Counted from the stretch's first letter, positions 47,888-59,094 are shown. The stretch: DNA of 64,000 bases from Prosapia bicincta (GCA_036971475.1 JBAIZL010000005.1:178741886-178805885); one strand, 5' to 3'. Program-made: numbers and translations. Notes: a model not told the origin generated them from the letters alone.

Positions 47888-47969
47888 ATTTGTAGATTAT
47901 GCAACACTGTTTTCTTGTATACACTTATCACTTTCACTTATGTACTTAAACAAGAATCTTACTTGGTAT

Positions 47970-49150
47970 TTATGCGAGTACTTTCAGAGACTGGTTAGTG
48001 TCTCCATCTTCGGGCATACTGAACGTGTTTTGGACTGTGAGCTGCGTGGAATTTGCCGTTGACCTTGGTGTACCGTTAACTTCTATTTTTAGATTCACTG
48101 CACTGTGTGAGTTTTTAACGTTCGTTTTGGGGTTTATATTGTCTATTAGATTGAATAATTTATCGTTTTTTAATTTTATTTGTATCTGTTCGTTGATGAT
48201 GTTATTTTTATTTTTATAAATTTCTAGTTGTTCCCAGATTGTCATTTTGAGGCCTTTTTGAACCTTTTTTACTAGGTGTACGTTTTTTAATGTGGGGAAT
48301 GTGTGTTTGTTTTTGATTGCGTGTGTGGCTAAGTTTGAGTTATAAATTTCAGGTTTGATGTATGCATTGAGGTGTTCTTGATATCTGTCTTTTAATTTCT
48401 TTTTTGTTTGGCCTATGTATATTTTATTACAGTCTGGGCATTCGATTTTGTATATTCCGTCATTAAGTGTGGGACATATTTCTTCTGGTTGGTTTATTTT
48501 GTTGATTATGTTTCCTGTGTTTTTGTAGGCTATGTTAATATTATTATTGTTTAGTGTTTTAGTTATTCCTTTTATGTTGTATCCTGTGTATGTGAATGTA
48601 GCCAATTTTGTTGTTTGTGGTTCGATTTTAGGTTGTTTTAATTTATTTAATATTTTAAATTCTAATTTATCTATAGTTTTTTTATTGTATCCATTTTTTT
48701 GGGCTATTTGATATATTATTTGTTTTTCTTTGTTTTTTCTTCATTATTTAGAGGCAATTTTAGCATCCTGTATAAAAGTGAGTTGTAAGCGGCCATTTTA
48801 TGTTGTGGGGGATGGTTGGTATGGTTTGGTATTGTATTAATGGTTTGTGTGGGTTTCCTATAAATAGAATATTCAATGTTATTTGTATTTCTGGTCAATG
48901 TTAGGTCTAGATAGTTTATTTTATTGTTTATTTCTTCCTCCATGGTGAATTGTATGTTAGGGTGTAAGTTATTGATTTCATTTAGAATGATGTTATTATT
49001 TATTGCTTTATTTTGTGAGATGTATAATCCATCATCGACATATCGTATCCAATGTCCGTTGGGGTCGTGTGTTTTTATGGTTTGTGTGATTAATTCGTCA
49101 ATTTTTTGGAGGTAAATTTCTGATACTATACTTGATAGTGGTGATCCCAA
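47970..49150 (-). pseudogene. Penelope RT/GIY-YIG polyprotein, truncated upstream copy
   Basis: Starts at MGSPLSSIVSEIYLQKIDEL inside the RT palm, at the TA array 49155-49202, and continues through IRYVDDGLYI, the thumb and the GIY-YIG domain (KIYIGQTKKKLKDRYQEHLN, WEQLEIYKNK) to the end of the protein (SMPEDGDTNQSLKVLA at 47970). One frame change lies near 48716-48605. It has a single copy of the segment that is duplicated in the downstream copy, so the duplication is specific to that copy. Confidence 0.9.
47971..48018 (-). ncRNA. Hammerhead ribozyme candidate in Penelope terminal repeat (junction copy)
   Basis: Identical in sequence to the fold at 45243-45290, located at the boundary between the truncated and the complete copy, as expected if the RNA is processed at unit length. 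Confidence 0.6.
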
Positions 49151-49151
49151 A

Positions 49152-49154
<3 letters not shown>

Positions 49155-49202
<48 letters not shown>
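49155..49202. repeat. (TA)n microsatellite at Penelope 5' edge
   Basis: About 24 TA units directly abutting the 5'-truncated end of the Penelope copy. Confidence 0.95.
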
Positions 49203-49203
<1 letters not shown>

Positions 49204-49205
<2 letters not shown>

Positions 49206-50374
49206 TAATTTTTTTATTTACCATTTATAGTAATAAATAATGAACACTTTCATTTAATTCAATTAATCTTTGTTTTAATTTAGTCTTTGATTACTCTAAA
49301 ATACACTTTTTCTATTAACTTAATTTAAGTAGATAGCATAAGACTTTTTCTCCCAGGTTATTCAGTGGTTATTAATTATTATAAATCTATTGAGCACTTC
49401 TGGTTACAAAATAAAATTGGTTTATGCAATTAACTCTTTAATAAATTTTAGAAAAGAAATTCCTAGGCCGGAGTTATTAGTTTTGAAAAGAATATTAAAA
49501 TGTTTTTTAATGAATTTAATTAACTGATTTTGCTTATAAGAATAATTCTACAATTAACTTAAATACTAATTACAAGTTTTCCTTAATCTAGTACTTAGCT
49601 GAGACTTATTGTTCTTGTTCAAATTTATAGCCTTTAAATTTATTTTATAATCAAATTTCTTTCACCACTATACTTTTTTATACTTTCACTAATATTAGCT
49701 TCTATTAACTTTTATTTAGGCTAGCTTTCTTAATATTCAAATTCTTCCTCTAATAAAATTTCTGGACCAACTAGGTTTAGCTTCCAGTACCAAGGCTCTT
49801 TTTTTTGAGACTCCCGAGAAAAAGAATAAAACCTTTTTTTTCTAAATTATTCATTGTTGAAACATCTGTTAAATAACACACTGATTATTTGATTATTCAT
49901 CTTCTTTCACGAACAGTTAAGTTTTGATACTATATGCAATAATTTTATGTCTTGTAAATTTCTTTCTTTAAACCTTATGCGGTTACATTTGAAAAACATC
50001 AGCTGTTTCCCCAGAATCCTATCTATAGTAGCCGCCATCTTGGTTTTACAGTTTACCACATTTTAACATACATTTGTTTTGCTTGGCTACTCTTCTTCAT
50101 AATTCTCCTTGAAATAGTTGCATTAAATTTAATCTTGTGTTGTTTTATTTATAATTGAGTGCTGTTTCTTCTTTAAATGTGGTTTTGTTTTATTGTGGAG
50201 TTATTTACGTAAATCGAAAGTGCCGTGGTTTTAATATTGTATCATAACCTTTTTCAGGTTATGGCTCAAGTGTTTATATTTTCTGTTTATCCATTTCTAA
50301 TTCACTTATAATATATTCCGAATTATTGTTTGTTATTTATTGTTTTAGTGGTTTATATAAAAAACGTTACAATA
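49204..50374. repeat. Possible divergent solo LTR
   Basis: A ~1.17-kb AT-rich block bordered by TA arrays that ends TATATAAAAAACGTTACA, comparable to the LTR end TATAAATGTTACA, and contains a GTAGCCGCCATCTTGG segment comparable to ATGGCGGCTTCTCC in the other LTRs. The left end is not defined. Treated as a guess. Confidence 0.35.
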
Positions 50375-50394
50375 TATATATAGTAAAAAGTTAT

Positions 50395-51480
50395 TACTAG
50401 CTTTCCAAAAAAGAGGATGTCCCACACAACTTGTTAAGAATCAAATCCGCTTAGCTCAATCATCTGATAAACCTAGACAACCTATGAAAGACAACAAACT
50501 CTGTTTAGTTACAAATTACCATCCAGGCCTACAGAAACTGAACAAAATATTAAAGGATGGCTTCAAGATTCTTTAAGCTTCCACCCCCACCAAAGATCTT
50601 TTCTCAAACCCACCACATATTTAGTTCAGACAACCTTCTAATTTGACCAAAAAATATTTAGTACTACCAGATCCAAGTAATGAAAAACCACCTAAAGTTC
50701 CTTCGTGGCTCTTTTCTGTGCAAAAGACCTAGATGTAAAACATGTCCAATATACATCCCAACAAATAGTTTCCATATCCTAGCAACCAATATGGACATCA
50801 AGATTCAGGATCATCATACTTATACATCAAAAAATGTAGTAATGCCAGTTACAATGTAAATTTTTCCCATCACAGTACATAAGGATAACCATGGATGGTC
50901 TGAGCATTAGACTAATGGCCACGGACATGACGTTAGGACCATGAACATAGACAGGCCAACTGCTTAACATCCTGCTAGTCACAGCATCATATCTTTCAAT
51001 GATTGTTATACCACCAAAATAATTAAGGCCCTCCTGATTGGAACCTTCAGAATTGAGAAGATGGGAGTTGGCATATCAGTGATACTCCAAATCACCAGAA
51101 GCTCCTAACCTCAACATAAGATAGCTCCTTTTACCTTCCCTCTAGCTTCTACCATTTTTAACTCCATTTACCTTCCTTCTGACTGACTATTAATATCTGG
51201 TTTACATTAATCAATATTTATACAAATAATATATAGAACTACACAATAAGCTATAAATCTGTGCATCTGTGACATTTGGATATTAATCTTTTACACACAT
51301 ATCTGGTTCTCATCAGTCTTTTCTTTTTCTTTGATGATTGATAAAGATCATTGTATGATCGAAATATTTCAATAGTGTGAATTGTTTTTATATGTGTCTA
51401 TTTATTAATTTCTAAGAGATTGTAGTTTTGGACTATTGCCATTAGGTAAGTCTGTCAGTCTCCTATCTAGTCCAAAAATT
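50395..51480 (+). mobile_element. Penelope-like fragment of a second family
   Basis: Decayed coding DNA. It shows LVTNYHPGLQKLNKILKDGF (50502-50560), then GSFLCKRPRCKTCPIYIPTN (about 50715-50770), the 'Cn.prCktC' linker before the GIY-YIG domain in many Penelope-like elements. Further on come GLSIRLMATDMT and IEKMGVGISV, matching the 'fs.RlngH...E...I..l' end. The GIY-YIG motif itself is damaged. The 3' non-coding part runs to 51480 and ends CTAGTCCAAAAATTCC before a TA array. It differs in sequence from the 7.4 and 45 kb families. Confidence 0.75.
51318..51372 (+). ncRNA. Degenerate hammerhead-like motif
   Basis: TTGATAAAGATCATTGTATG then ATCGAAATATTTC: stem II GATCAT/ATGATC (six pairs, UGU loop) between a CUGANGA-like UUGAUAA and GAAA. 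It is the same family as the fold in the palindrome at 44.9 kb, with core substitutions. Confidence 0.4.

Positions 51481-51481
<1 letters not shown>

Positions 51482-51522
<41 letters not shown>
51482..51522. repeat. (TA)n microsatellite
   Basis: TA array at the 3' end of the Penelope fragment. Confidence 0.95.
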
Positions 51523-51526
<4 letters not shown>

Positions 51527-51630
51527 TTAAATTAAAAATATTTCAAAAACAAGAATACTTTTAATGAATATTCTTGTTTTTGAAATATTTTAAATTTATT
51601 AACTATATTACAAGAAAACATACCACCATA

Positions 51631-51635
<5 letters not shown>

Positions 51636-51695
<60 letters not shown>

Positions 51696-51712
51696 TATAT
51701 AGATAGATAGAT
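51636..51712. repeat. (TA)n/(GATA)n microsatellite
   Basis: About 30 TA units followed by four GATA units. Just upstream, 51525-51600 holds a short inverted repeat around AAGAATACTTTTAATGAATA. Confidence 0.9.
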
Positions 51713-52789
51713 AGGTAATAACTGTATACAGTAATTTTTTTTGTGTGCTGGAACTAATACATAAAATATGTTACTACTAAGAGTAATACCACATTCAACA
51801 GTCCAGTAATCTATTTTGAAATTAAAATGGAAGTAGTATAGGTACTGCAGGGTTGCATGCTCAATATAAACATTGCCTCTATATTCAACACACCACTCAG
51901 TTTATAGGGCAAACCACATAAATCCCGATTATGCAATCAAAACATGTCAAATTTGACTGAGTGTCACTTAAAAAGGAAGAATAGCTAAGAATATGCATAC
52001 AGGGTTTGACAAATAACATAAGAGGAAAACTACACTCTAAAAAAACAACCACAACATAAAACTAACCAACACATATGTTAAATACAATATCCTACTCCAT
52101 ACACAACACACTTACTCATTTTAATCCACAACACACTCATTTACAACTATTATACAAACAAATTTGTAGTTAATCCCCCAGTTAACTATAACATGACTGA
52201 CATGAACATATCCAGAGATGAAGGTCATTTTACACTTGTTATCAGGAACACTGTGTAATGCACAGACAAACACTTAAATAAACTTTCCTGACCATCTCAT
52301 ATCTATAAATACAACTTCACAAACATAACATCAATTCAAAAATTCTAAAATGAAAATACCAGAATCCACAGTCAAACAAAATAAACTAACATTTCAAGCT
52401 TCAGCAAATTAAATTACATCACTGATTAACACCAAAGTCACAAAATCTAGCTCAAAAATCATTCAATTCACTACCTTAGGCTAAAGCCACCAAGAAGTCA
52501 GTATGGGTGAGTTGACAATGAGACACATCTCAAAAAACTGCTAACCGTGTAAAAAAAGTAAGGGCTTCTGTAGGCAAGTGTCACATATTAATAAAAAGCT
52601 AAATGTTTAAGTAAAAGCAATACATATTTTCAAGAAGAAAAGTACTAAAAATCTGCCCAGAGTTTTCAAGTCAAATTTTGCAAATTTCAAGTTAAGTTCC
52701 AATTAAAATTATAATTTATGAGTACCATAATAAATAATTTTATATCTAAGCTGTACTATACTGTAGAATAATATTTTTAAATATCTTAC
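51713..52789 (+). mobile_element. Heavily decayed Penelope fragment within intron
   Basis: Positions 52016-52590 look like a relic of the 7.4/21.4 kb Penelope family: remnants of the endonuclease region, then GTGAGTTGACAATGAGACAC and ATCTCAAAAAACTGCTAAC, matching the hammerhead-like 3' end, followed by AAGGGCTTCTGTAGGCAAGT at 52560. The flanking parts (51713-52015 and 52591-52789) hold nothing recognised. Confidence 0.55.
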
Positions 52790-52984
52790 TACTTTAACAT
52801 CAACAACTCTTCGAAAAGACAGAAGTTTTATTTTTGCTTTATCTGTTGTTGCTAACAGAGGAATGTGACCCAAATTGGTAGCAAGACGAATAAGCTTTTC
52901 TCCTATCCAAAGACCTACATCTTGACATCCATTGGGATAGGTCAGCACTCCAGGTCCAAAAGGTTTATTTTCTTTAAACAATCC
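52790..52984 (-). CDS. ANKMY1: MORN-repeat exon
   Basis: A 195-nt, phase 0-0 exon with acceptor CATTAG|GGA and donor GTA|GTAAGA. The 65 codons begin GLFKENKPFGPGVLTYPNGC and continue QDVGLWIGEKLIRLATNLGH. 'G.l.f.p.GcqdvGlWigekLirL' completes the last MORN repeat begun by the 53979 exon and gives the sequence that suggested ANKMY1. The C-terminal half is a linker ending SFRRVVDVKV. Confidence 0.88.
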
Positions 52985-53739
52985 CTAATGAAGACAGAAG
53001 ACATATAAAAATGGTTTCGGTGAAGTTTTTTTTTTCATAAAATATAATTATATTAAGAACAAATTTTATTAATTATAAAAAACTAATTTTGATATTTAAA
53101 ATAAAAACTATTGAATTGAAAGAACTATTAACTTGTAAGAAACATACTACAAAGTATAAAATTTTAAGGGTAAAAAAATGTCCTGAATATAACCTTCAAT
53201 AGAAATATGTTATGTTATGACGGTTCTGAACTTGATGTTGTTGTCAGGCATCTTACCTTGAGATATTTTATAAGCTGTTCATACAGTTGTTAATACTATA
53301 TGTTTGTTTATAATTTTATACTGTTGTTTATTTGTAATTTAAGTTGTAATATAGGCCATTGTCTATTAGATCCATCTGTTGCTTTGTTAATTTATTGTCA
53401 GTGAAGTTAACTGACAAATATTTATTTGTGGTTTGTGATGGTCTTTTTTAAAAAATTGAGAACATAAAAAAGGGCAAAACTCAAGAGTTGTCTAATTTGA
53501 CATAACAAACCTGTATACATTTGTGGGAGAAAATAGTTTTAAAAAGCGGAACTAAATAACATAAAATAGAAACTGTAGAAGGTTTGTTCCATGCCCCGGG
53601 TTAGGTACTGCCACTCTAATATAATTACAAAAGTATCAACACTAGTTAAATTTTATGCAATTTAATATATTATGGTGTATATAAAATAAGATATACATTT
53701 ATTACTACTGTAATATTCTACATTTATTACTTACCAAGT
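52985..53739. other. Intron, no gene seen
   Basis: AT-rich intron; nothing recognised apart from the palindrome half that follows. Confidence 0.5.
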
Positions 53740-53855
53740 CAGGCTGAAGAAGTCGTAAGACGAAAACGTTTACTCCAAGTGTAAGTTAACAATTTAACAA
53801 CTTTTAGTTAACAAAAAGTTTGGTCGCAAGTAATAGGAAAAGTGTAATAAGAATT
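53740..53855 (+). repeat. Half of the hammerhead-bearing repeat
   Basis: TCAGGCTGAAGAAGTCGTAA then GACGAAAACGTTTACTCCAA and on to GGTCGCAAGTAATAGGAAAA, matching the right arm of the palindrome at 31236-31345. The core, stem II and AACGTT are kept, but stem I pairing is lost because the left arm is missing. Confidence 0.8.
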
Positions 53856-53978
53856 AACAACTAGCTCGTCATGAACAGTAATAAGATTTCTATATTAAAT
53901 TTACCATACACCAGACATATTTAATTGCCGTAAATATGTTCTAATTACCATTTTTGATAAATTAAAAAGCTTATATAC

Positions 53979-54140
53979 CTGGAATATAGATCCATTTGGA
54001 AATGATACAGTCCCATAACCGTCTTTATAGTTAGCATAAAAATAGCCTTCAAATGAGAACTTTATATAATCAATCCATTTATATGATCCTTCTCCATGCC
54101 AACATTCGTTGATAAAGTTTCCATTGTATTCCTCTAAGTC
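53979..54140 (-). CDS. ANKMY1: MORN-repeat exon (copy 1)
   Basis: A 162-nt, phase 0-0 exon with acceptor GACACAG|GAC and donor CCAG|GTATAT. The 54 codons begin DLEEYNGNFINECWHGEGSY and continue FEGYFYANYKDGYGTVSFPN. Two MORN units are clear ('YnGnFine.whGeGsYkw' and 'FeGyFyanykdGyGtvsfpnG'). MORN repeats bind membranes or act as protein scaffolds. The reading runs straight into the 52984 exon. Because both ends are phase 0, the duplicated copy can be included or skipped without a frameshift. Confidence 0.9.
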
Positions 54141-54429
54141 CTGTGTCAGAAAGACAAAATATGCTAAGGTAGTATATTAAACATTTGTATGACTGAAAAT
54201 AAAAGCCATATTCTGTAGCATAGTTTATCTTCTTCAATCTAATACTCATATATCATCTTTTCAACTGTCCTGAATCTAATGAACAAATTATAAACTTAAA
54301 ACATTATTTTGGATGCTAATAACACCATTTAGACCTTACACCAAAATTTTAAACAGAAATTTTAAATCTTCTAAATAAATGCATTGAAATCATGAAACCT
54401 TACTTACTTCTACGTACAGGGGTTCAGCT

Positions 54430-55560
54430 TTAGGTCTAGCCAATAGCCCGATGTCCATGGTATATGATAGATGCAATAGCCCAGGATTGTTTATTCTTTA
54501 GTATTTCCTGCCATGCAGATACTTGGGTTCATAGAATATCCCTTGCAGGAATCGTGTAGGGACAATTAAGTAATATATGCTCCAAGCTCTCCTTGTTGTC
54601 GCCACAAAACAGGCATTGCAGCGAATCCGAAAGGCCAAAGCAGAACAAATATTTTTGAGTCACAATGTCACCTGTACATGCTCTAGCTGCGAAAGTAGCA
54701 AACAGACGAAGTATATTTTTGTATGTGTCATCCTTAGGTGGCTTCGGTTGTGTTTGGTACAAGTTTCGACCTGTGGTCCCCGACTTACAAAAATCTGTCC
54801 AGTTCCATCTGAAATATTTTCCTTCTGATCTCTTACATTGCAGTAAAGAGAATCTGTTTTGATCAGCAGGAAACATTGAACAGGCCTCCCTGGCAATTTT
54901 GTCTGCTATTTCATTACCAATTACACCACAATGTGATGGTACCCACTACAAAGTTATAGCTTTACCTTTAGAGTGAAGATATAGAAACTGTTTCCTGATT
55001 TCATCAATTCATTTTGGATCTGGATAAAGCTGCCAAGGCCGATTTAGAGTCTCTGAAAATACAAATATATTGTTCTTCAGTGAACAGCAGCTTGATAATG
55101 CCGAGTTGATTGCTAGCAGTTCAGCGTCCATATTGGATTGAGCATTTTCAGGTATGTAATACCGATCATTATTGTTTTGGTTAGCACTCACCTGACTTCT
55201 TGTTATCCTTATCCAAAGACCCGTCTGTTAAAATTTTTATGTGACTACACTATCCATTTTCAATCATTTCTGCCGTGACTGCTCACAAAATTTTGGCATG
55301 ATCGTTTTTAGTCACTTTCTGAGGACGTTCCAATACTACTTGGATGCCAGATAATAGGTGATTCCTTGTACAATGGTGATATTTGTTCTGGTTGGTTATG
55401 CAGAATAATTCTAGAGAAATTGTTCATTTGGTAGGTGAATGAAGTTTTAATGTTAAACCTACAAGTACCAAAGTTGTACAATGGGTGTTTGAGTTTCGAT
55501 TTTTTGAAATTTATTCCACATTTCCCTTCAATGGAATGCAATATGTAAAATAACTTGTTT
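54430..55560 (-). pseudogene. Non-LTR retrotransposon 3' end (RNase H and zinc finger), copy 1
   Basis: Decayed end of a non-LTR retrotransposon ORF2. Read on the minus strand: an RNase H start ILTDGSLDKDNKKSGE (about 55240-55195), SNMDAELLAINSAL with the conserved E (55140-55090), VFSETLNRPW in the position of the 'ysDS..al' block, then WVPSHCGVIGNEIADKIARE (about 54950-54890), a near-perfect final RNase H motif. After it comes the linker and CLFCGDNKESLEHILLNCP (54610-54555), the C-terminal zinc knuckle found in I/R1/LOA/Jockey-type elements. Stops and frame changes disable it. RT itself is not present. Confidence 0.85.
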
Positions 55561-58424
55561 CTTGTTTAAAAGTGTGAAAAGGAAAACCATCTTGGCAAGC
55601 TCATTAAGTTTATTTTATCAAGAATTAGGCCTACTGTATTTCATTAAAGTAACATATGTCTTCAAAAAACATCTGTAAAAAATCCGATTCAACTAAACCT
55701 GTTAAGTATTGCTCCTGATTACTAATTAATTATACTTTTAAATAATCTACTGGTCTAGTCTACAAATCTTTAAATAGTTATTTTTGAAAATTATTTCCAT
55801 TACTACAAATTTTCAATGTAAAAGGTTTATTAAACAGTATTAGAATAAGCTAATTATAAATATTTTATAATAAATAAATTTACACAGTCAATTTTAAAAT
55901 ACAGTAATAGGCAATCGAAATTTATACCAAGAAGGTGACCAAACTGGTTATTCCGTAATAAAGCAAAATATTTAGTCAGACTATTTCTATACAATGAACA
56001 TTTTGAAACCAGGTTGAAAATTTTAAAAACTAATGAGTTTATCAATAGCATAATATAAATTGTGTAGTTTTGTTTGTAACTGAATAAAACAAAATAAGGA
56101 ATTCAAAATATATAAAAATAAATCAAGATTGTAATACATAGTATAGTCTATAATTTTACATAATTATATCTTACCTATAGTTATTTTAATACTTACTTTA
56201 AATGAAATTTGTTTCCATGAAGTAATGCTATGCATAATTAAATAATCATAGAATTTAACTGAAAATTTTGTAATACATTTATTTTTATTAAATAGACACA
56301 ATTAAATTTTGTAAGGTAAGCATGTCTAAAGTTACATATAAAACAACAATAGAGAACATATGTTATTACTGTAAATAAATATATGTAAATGATTTCTCAG
56401 TTCAAAGCTATCATGATGGCTTATAATTTTTTATTATATAATTTTTCTCACCAAGCAACAGTTCTTCAATTTCATAGCTAGGATCTATGACCTTAACATA
56501 GGTTGATTTCTCCCTTCTTGCATGTTTTCATGCATTATATTAAATCTAATGTCACATAGGAATGTCCCTAAATATTGCTCAATCATCAGACTACTCTTTC
56601 ATTTTCTCATCCGTCAGATTCTTCTATTTACGCAGACATTATCTTGAGAAAAAATCCACATGAAAACAAACTGTTGTAAGTTAGGAATCTTATGTGTTGA
56701 TTTGTTACAAATTTGATGATTAATTTTTTTGAAAATAATTCCTTTCCTTTTATATAAATTTTACAACTTCTCTTCCTTAAAAAAACATTTTGCTAAGAAA
56801 CATTGCTTTCATAGAGCTAATTTGCATAATATAACAATTATCACAATCGTCTAGCATTACAAAGAGATTTATGTGTTGAAATATCTTCAACATCTGGTAA
56901 GGTGTTGACTTTTTCATACAGCAGTATTTTGTTTAAACAATATATGATGTTTAAAAGTAACTTAAATAAACTCCTAACTAATTAAACTTACTACTGTAGA
57001 CATAAACCATCCAATTGGTGTATAAAAGTAGATTAACATTTGTGATAATTTATTACTAAGCAAGTTATGACTTACTGTAGCCTCAAGTGGATTGGAATGT
57101 AGTTTTTTCAAAAATTAATACTTCTTCCTCAAAAATATTTGAGGTTGATTGACCTTAGTAAAAACCTCAAATAAGTAATCAGAGCTAATTTGAATCGGGC
57201 ACAGTTATGATAGTTGATTTGTTCCAATTAGTAAACCAAAACAAAAATGGTGGTCTTTTCTATTTGTATTACTTTAATCATATGTGTATGCCTACAAATA
57301 AGATCATCTGCTATGTACTGAAATTTAACTATTCAAACAGTTGTTGCATTAAAATTTGTATTTCATACTTTGTGAAATTCATATGTACAGTACAGTTCAA
57401 AATTTACTTTCACTATTCTAATTAACTGTTTTAACCTTTAATAGCATGATGTAAATATATTTCATTTAAGAAAAAAGTACAGTACAGTATACTGCCTACA
57501 TTACAACATTGAGAAAAAAATTGGTAATGGAGTGCTAAATGAACCCTTTTTATAAACCCCTATATTTCTTTTGTACAAGATTCTATTTGATAATTATACC
57601 AGTTCATTGGAGAATGATTGCCACAAATATGTTGTCAGCTCTTTTGAAATTCTCTAACTTTACCAATGACGTAAATTTTTGCTTAACATTAGGTTTTCAA
57701 TTAGGAAAAGCTGACATGATAAATTAACAAAATGATACTGAACCAGGAAAATGACAAACTAACATATACATTACTGAGAGGTTTTTATATATCTACTGTT
57801 TCTCAGAAAGATGAATCCTAACATAAACTGTAAAATAGGTACCGATTACTGGCATTTCTAATTATTGTCTTTCTGATCAACAATGCCCAACTAAAAATTA
57901 AATAGTTTCAAAATACTTAAAGGAATTTAATAAAATGTAACACAACACTTGAAAGTAAATTTTTATCAGACATATATTTATTGTGTAATAATTATTAATA
58001 ATTAACAACAAAAAATTATAATCAAATAAACTAGAAATATCACCATAAACAAAGCAATAAGTTAATTATAAAGAATACAAAGAAAAACATAGGTCTCATT
58101 GGGTAAAACGCGCAACAGGTAGCTCAAGTAAAAACATTATTTGGAAATAAGTAACTGGTTTAGAATTTGTAGACTTAACATAAATTTGTGTTTAAAATAT
58201 AATACTAGTAACACTAAATACAGCAAATCTATATTTTAAAACTACAAAATTAAAATTATTTTCATAAGATTTTACTAAAATTAACATAGAATAACTAAAA
58301 TCATAACAATTTTACTATTTTAAAGACACTGATCTTACCCTTCTTTATATTTTGGGTTATAAATAATATGAATTGATCAACTTTAATAGAAAAGTTTTTG
58401 GTTACTAACAAATATTTTGTTAAT
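55561..58424. other. Intron inside copy 1, no gene seen
   Basis: AT-rich. The ORFs at 55854-56051, 57207-57425 and 57539-57727 have no recognisable motif and are probably chance. Confidence 0.5.
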
Positions 58425-58500
58425 CACTTAAACAATCGTGATCACTATTGTTTAAGTGATTAATAAGATTCACCGAATGTAATGGACTATAAAATTCAAG
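58425..58500. repeat. Short palindrome of the 18.3-kb family, copy 1
   Basis: TTAATCACTTAAACAATCGT faces its complement ATTGTTTAAGTGATTAA, followed by the family edge TAAGATTCACCGAATGTAAT. It looks like a copy that lost almost the whole interior. The sequence repeats at 63379-63454 through the tandem duplication. Confidence 0.7.
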
Positions 58501-58932
58501 AAATATTTTGTATTTGGTAGTTGATATTTCATTAGATATAGTTATTACTCACTCAGTATTAAAACAAAAATTTAATAAAAGTTTACTATTTGTTTTCTAT
58601 CAAGTATATTTCAATAAAACTTTGATTAAGTATTGCTTTTTTTTAACCATTAGTTTCTGTTAACCATAAATAGTGAAAGCAATATAAAAATTTTAATCAG
58701 ACTGCACTGATGCTAATAAAAGATTTAGTTCAGTTCATAGTAAAAAAAACAAACTATTAATCAGTCGGTTTAATGTGACTCAGATTCCTCTACTACTCTG
58801 CAAGATACAGAATATTATCGAACTGAAATCTCATGCCCAGAAGAGAATAACGAAATATTTTTAAACTCAATACCCTCTTTATAATAAATATGTTCTAATT
58901 ACCATTTTTGATAAATTAAAAAGCTTATATAC

Positions 58933-59094
58933 CTGGAATATAGATCCATTTGGAAATGATACAGTCCCATAACCGTCTTTATAGTTAGCATAAAAATAGC
59001 CTTCAAATGAGAACTTTATATAATCAATCCATTTATATGATCCTTCTCCATGCCAACATTCGTTGATAAAGTTTCCATTGTATTCCTCTAAGTC
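58933..59094 (-). CDS. ANKMY1: MORN-repeat exon (copy 2, upstream in the transcript)
   Basis: Identical to 53979-54140 with the same splice sites, including CCAG|GTATAT and GACACAG|GAC. If the duplication is real, the transcript would meet this copy first, and splicing both in would add 54 residues (two MORN units) in frame. If it is an assembly error, only one of the two exists. Confidence 0.7.

Larger units (their letters stand above)
45165..49160 (-). mobile_element. Penelope-like element, head-to-tail tandem
   Basis: Two copies in the same orientation. The upstream copy (49150-47970) is 5'-truncated inside the RT. The downstream copy (47887-45243) carries the full set from N-terminal region to GIY-YIG. 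The ~125-bp terminal repeat (TTGTAGATTATGCAACACTG...) occurs at the junction (47888-48020) and again after the last copy (45165-45292). A truncated copy joined to a complete one through a pseudo-LTR is the usual Penelope arrangement. TA arrays lie on both outer sides. Confidence 0.92.
53931..58884. repeat. Tandem duplication, copy 1 (4,954 bp)
   Basis: Repeated head-to-tail at 58885-63838 with a constant offset of 4,954. All nine ORFs in this copy recur with identical protein sequence in the other. The junction at 58884/58885 joins CTTTATAA to TAAATATGTT, with about 3 bp of shared TAA at the borders. It contains one complete MORN exon and the non-LTR fragment. Confidence 0.97.
5523..59094 (-). 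other. ANKMY1: Host gene model: MORN/ankyrin protein, ANKMY1-like
   Basis: Ten distinct exons on the minus strand join in frame: 54140-53979 (also 59094-58933), 52984-52790, 38188-37949, 34925-34830, 29733-29527, 24116-23954, 18786-18677, 9450-9335, 5924-5753 and 5636-5523. Together they are 1,575 nt or 525 codons. Every junction has AG before and GT after the exon, and the split codons match in phase (0/0 mostly, 1/1 between 23954 and 18786, 2/2 between 9335 and 5924). The order is MORN repeats, a linker, then ankyrin repeats. In animals this is the layout of ANKMY1, whose C-terminal MYND finger would lie left of this window. The first exons lie right of it. Introns reach about 14.6 kb and hold nearly all the transposons. 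The symbol is by architecture, not alignment. Confidence 0.65.

Noticed and set aside
54577..54828. Plus-strand ORFs opposite the RNase H/zinc-knuckle fragment (also 59531-59782)
   Set aside because: Antisense shadows of the minus-strand retrotransposon ORF, which has clear family motifs.
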